Source: Pseudomonadota bacterium (lineage in GTDB: Bacteria > Myxococcota_A > Polyangia > Polyangiales > Sandaracinaceae). Taken from it: 7,878 nucleotides of DNA. The number at the start of each line of letters is the position of its first letter. The stretch's first letter is position 1. The notes beneath the pieces are model-generated. The model saw nothing but the letters and a program-made list of their open reading frames with translations, was not told the origin of the DNA and did not search any database. A program made the translations under genes and the position numbers. Location: contig JAEZBP010001102.1 in assembly GCA_023427125.1 (NCBI GenBank), positions 1 to 7,878 on the forward strand. Reading direction: 5' to 3'. Below are positions 6,915 to 7,878 of the stretch, piece by piece.

Positions 6915-7878
6915 CGCTGCGACCCTCCGCTCGTGCGCGCCGCGCGCCTCGCCACGACGAACTCGACGCGGCGGTTTCGCTGGTGCGCCGCCTCGTCGTC
7001 GCCCCACGCGCGGGGCGCGCGCTCGCCGTAGCCCGCGCTCGTGATGATCTCCGCCGGGATCCCGAGCTCGACGAGCGCGTCGCGCACTCGCGCCGCGCGG
7101 CGCTCGCTCAGCTCCTGGTTGTAGGCGCGTGTGCCCTGGACGTCCGCGTGGCCCTCGATGCGCAGCTCGATCCACTCGGGGTGCTGCCGCGAGAGCTCCA
7201 CGATCGCGCGGAGGGTGGGCAGGGCGCGACTTCGAACGCGGGCCCGCTCGAGATCGAAGAGCACCCGCTCGTCGAGCACGATGCGATCGTCGATGAGCTC
7301 GATCAGCCCGCGGTCCGGGCAGCCGTCGCCGTCGTCGACGCCGTTGACGACCTCAGCCTCGAGCGGGCACGCGTCCGAGGCGTCGGGGATCGTGTCTCCG
7401 TCGGCGTCGTCCTCGGGGCAGCCGTCCTCGTCCTCGATTCCGTCGGCGTCTTCCGGCGAGCGCGGGCATCGGTCCTCGGCGTCGGGGATCCCGTCGGCGT
7501 CGTCGTCGAGGTCCGGGCAGCCGTCGTCGTCCTGGAAGCCGTCGTGATCCTCGGGCTCGTCCGGGCATCGATCGGTGGAGATCGCGACGCGCACGGGCGG
7601 AGCGGGCGCGGGCGTCGGGCGCGCATCGAAGAGCACGAGCTCGATCCCGAAGAGCAGCATGTTCGCGTGCGCGGGCGCGAGCTGCGACTCCGTCTCGAAG
7701 ACCGTCAGCCAGCGGACGCTCGGGCCCACGCTCACGTCGCCCACCTCGAAGCCGTAGCCGAGCCCGATCTCGAGGCTCGGCCGGAGCACGGTGCCCGTGA
7801 GCACCGCCGCGCCGAAGGCGTCGATGAAGGGGCCGGTCGCGCCCCCCCGGCGGGGCGGCCCCGGCCCGGCCGGCCCCC
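6911..7878 (-). CDS. OmpA-family outer-membrane protein with thrombospondin type 3 repeats, 5'-truncated
   Basis: About 321 residues are visible; the signal peptide and probably much of a beta-barrel lie beyond the window. The visible N-terminal part has alternating strands typical of a barrel (PSLEIGLGYGFEVGDVSVGPSV, split by turns; ANMLLFGIELVLF), then a Pro/Ala linker PTPAPAPP. At 7316-7570 comes an Asp-rich thrombospondin type 3 calcium-binding region (DRCPDEPEDHDGFQDDDGCPD and similar, with paired cysteines). At about 6950-7291 is an OmpA C-terminal peptidoglycan-binding domain: IEGHADVQGTRAYNQELSERRA carries the peptidoglycan-contacting Asp (ADVQG) and Arg (SERRA), and it ends QRNRRVEF. 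It should anchor the outer membrane to the cell wall. The frame is open to the window edge; the GTG at 7804 is within the barrel and is not the true start. The stop overlaps the next gene as ATGA, so the two products are probably made together. Confidence 0.93.
   Translation of the reverse strand, partial: GPAGPGPPRRGGATGPFIDAFGAAVLTGTVLRPSLEIGLGYGFEVGDVSVGPSVRWLTVFETESQLAPAHANMLLFGIELVLFDARPTPAPAPPVRVAISTDRCPDEPEDHDGFQDDDGCPDLDDDADGIPDAEDRCPRSPEDADGIEDEDGCPEDDADGDTIPDASDACPLEAEVVNGVDDGDGCPDRGLIELIDDRIVLDERVLFDLERARVRSRALPTLRAIVELSRQHPEWIELRIEGHADVQGTRAYNQELSERRAARVRDALVELGIPAEIITSAGYGERAPRAWGDDEAAHQRNRRVEFVVARRAARTSGGSQR
6923..6928 (-). promoter_or_regulatory. ribosome-binding site for the Cys-rich lipoprotein gene
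   Basis: The minus strand reads GGAGGG here, ending 8 nt before the ATG at 6914. It sits inside the 3' end of the OmpA-like gene, whose stop overlaps that ATG by 4 nt. This site decides the start: the longer frame extending up to 7175 is overlap with the OmpA-like gene, while this ATG is followed directly by a signal peptide and lipobox. Confidence 0.75.
7316..7570 (-). repeat. thrombospondin type 3 calcium-binding repeat region
   Basis: This stretch of the OmpA-like gene encodes successive Asp-rich units with the pattern D-x-D-x-D-G-x-x-D and CP pairs, such as DDDADGIPDAEDRCP and DDADGDTIPDASDACP. The last unit (NGVDDGDGCPD) is followed directly by the peptidoglycan-binding domain. The units would form a rigid, calcium-bound stalk between barrel and cell-wall domain. 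At DNA level it shows as recurring GTCGTC/GTCGGCGTC strings. Confidence 0.9.

Noticed and set aside
5289..7031. 580-codon open frame on the + strand
   Set aside because: It crosses two minus-strand genes with strong lipobox and cysteine-module evidence. Only the short 5505-5641 part, outside those genes, shows anything coding-like, and that is reported separately.
7316..7570. Recurring GTCGTC strings as a possible CRISPR or tandem DNA repeat
   Set aside because: They are explained by Asp-rich codons of the thrombospondin type 3 region, with irregular periods and no unique spacers.

Overview
The window is very GC-rich, with coding regions strongly biased to G or C at the third codon position. 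It carries protein types common in large-genome myxobacteria of the Polyangia (Sandaracinus/Sorangium-like): an OmpA-family protein with a thrombospondin type 3 calcium-binding region, a lipoprotein with Stig1-like cysteine modules, and Asp/Gly/Pro-rich linkers behind lipoboxes. The taxonomic reading is an inference from composition and protein style. No rRNA, tRNA, CRISPR array, insertion sequence or phage gene was seen.

Left third (2-2596, + strand): a tightly packed three-gene ABC exporter operon. It encodes the C-terminal part of a periplasmic adaptor (membrane fusion protein), a four-helix FtsX/LolC-E-type permease, and a LolD/MacB/DevA-type ATPase. The genes are separated by 2 nt and then overlap by 8 nt. 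The order adaptor-permease-ATPase is that of DevBCA-type exporters, but the permease periplasmic domain reads most like LolC/LolE. An outer-membrane partner, if present, lies outside the window.

Middle (2597-2737): a short convergent intergenic region with one GC-rich hairpin just after each of the two facing stop codons, probably a termination zone for both operons.

Right two thirds (2738-7878, - strand, transcribed right to left): an OmpA-family protein whose N-terminus is off the window; a Cys-rich lipoprotein coupled to it by an ATGA overlap; a 226-nt gap; a 630-aa lipoprotein with two related SPRY-like domains; and 24 nt further on, a classical short-chain dehydrogenase/reductase. The first three products are predicted envelope or surface proteins; the last is cytoplasmic. 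The 226-nt gap holds a Shine-Dalgarno element within a hairpin ahead of the 630-aa gene, a weak hairpin after the Cys-rich gene, and a stretch that may be a decayed small + strand gene.

The window shows no defence island or biosynthetic cluster. The most interesting points are the Lol-like permease with an adaptor protein, the Cys-module lipoprotein with a Rossmann/GATase1-like tail coupled to the OmpA protein, the duplicated SPRY-like lipoprotein, and its unusual leader.
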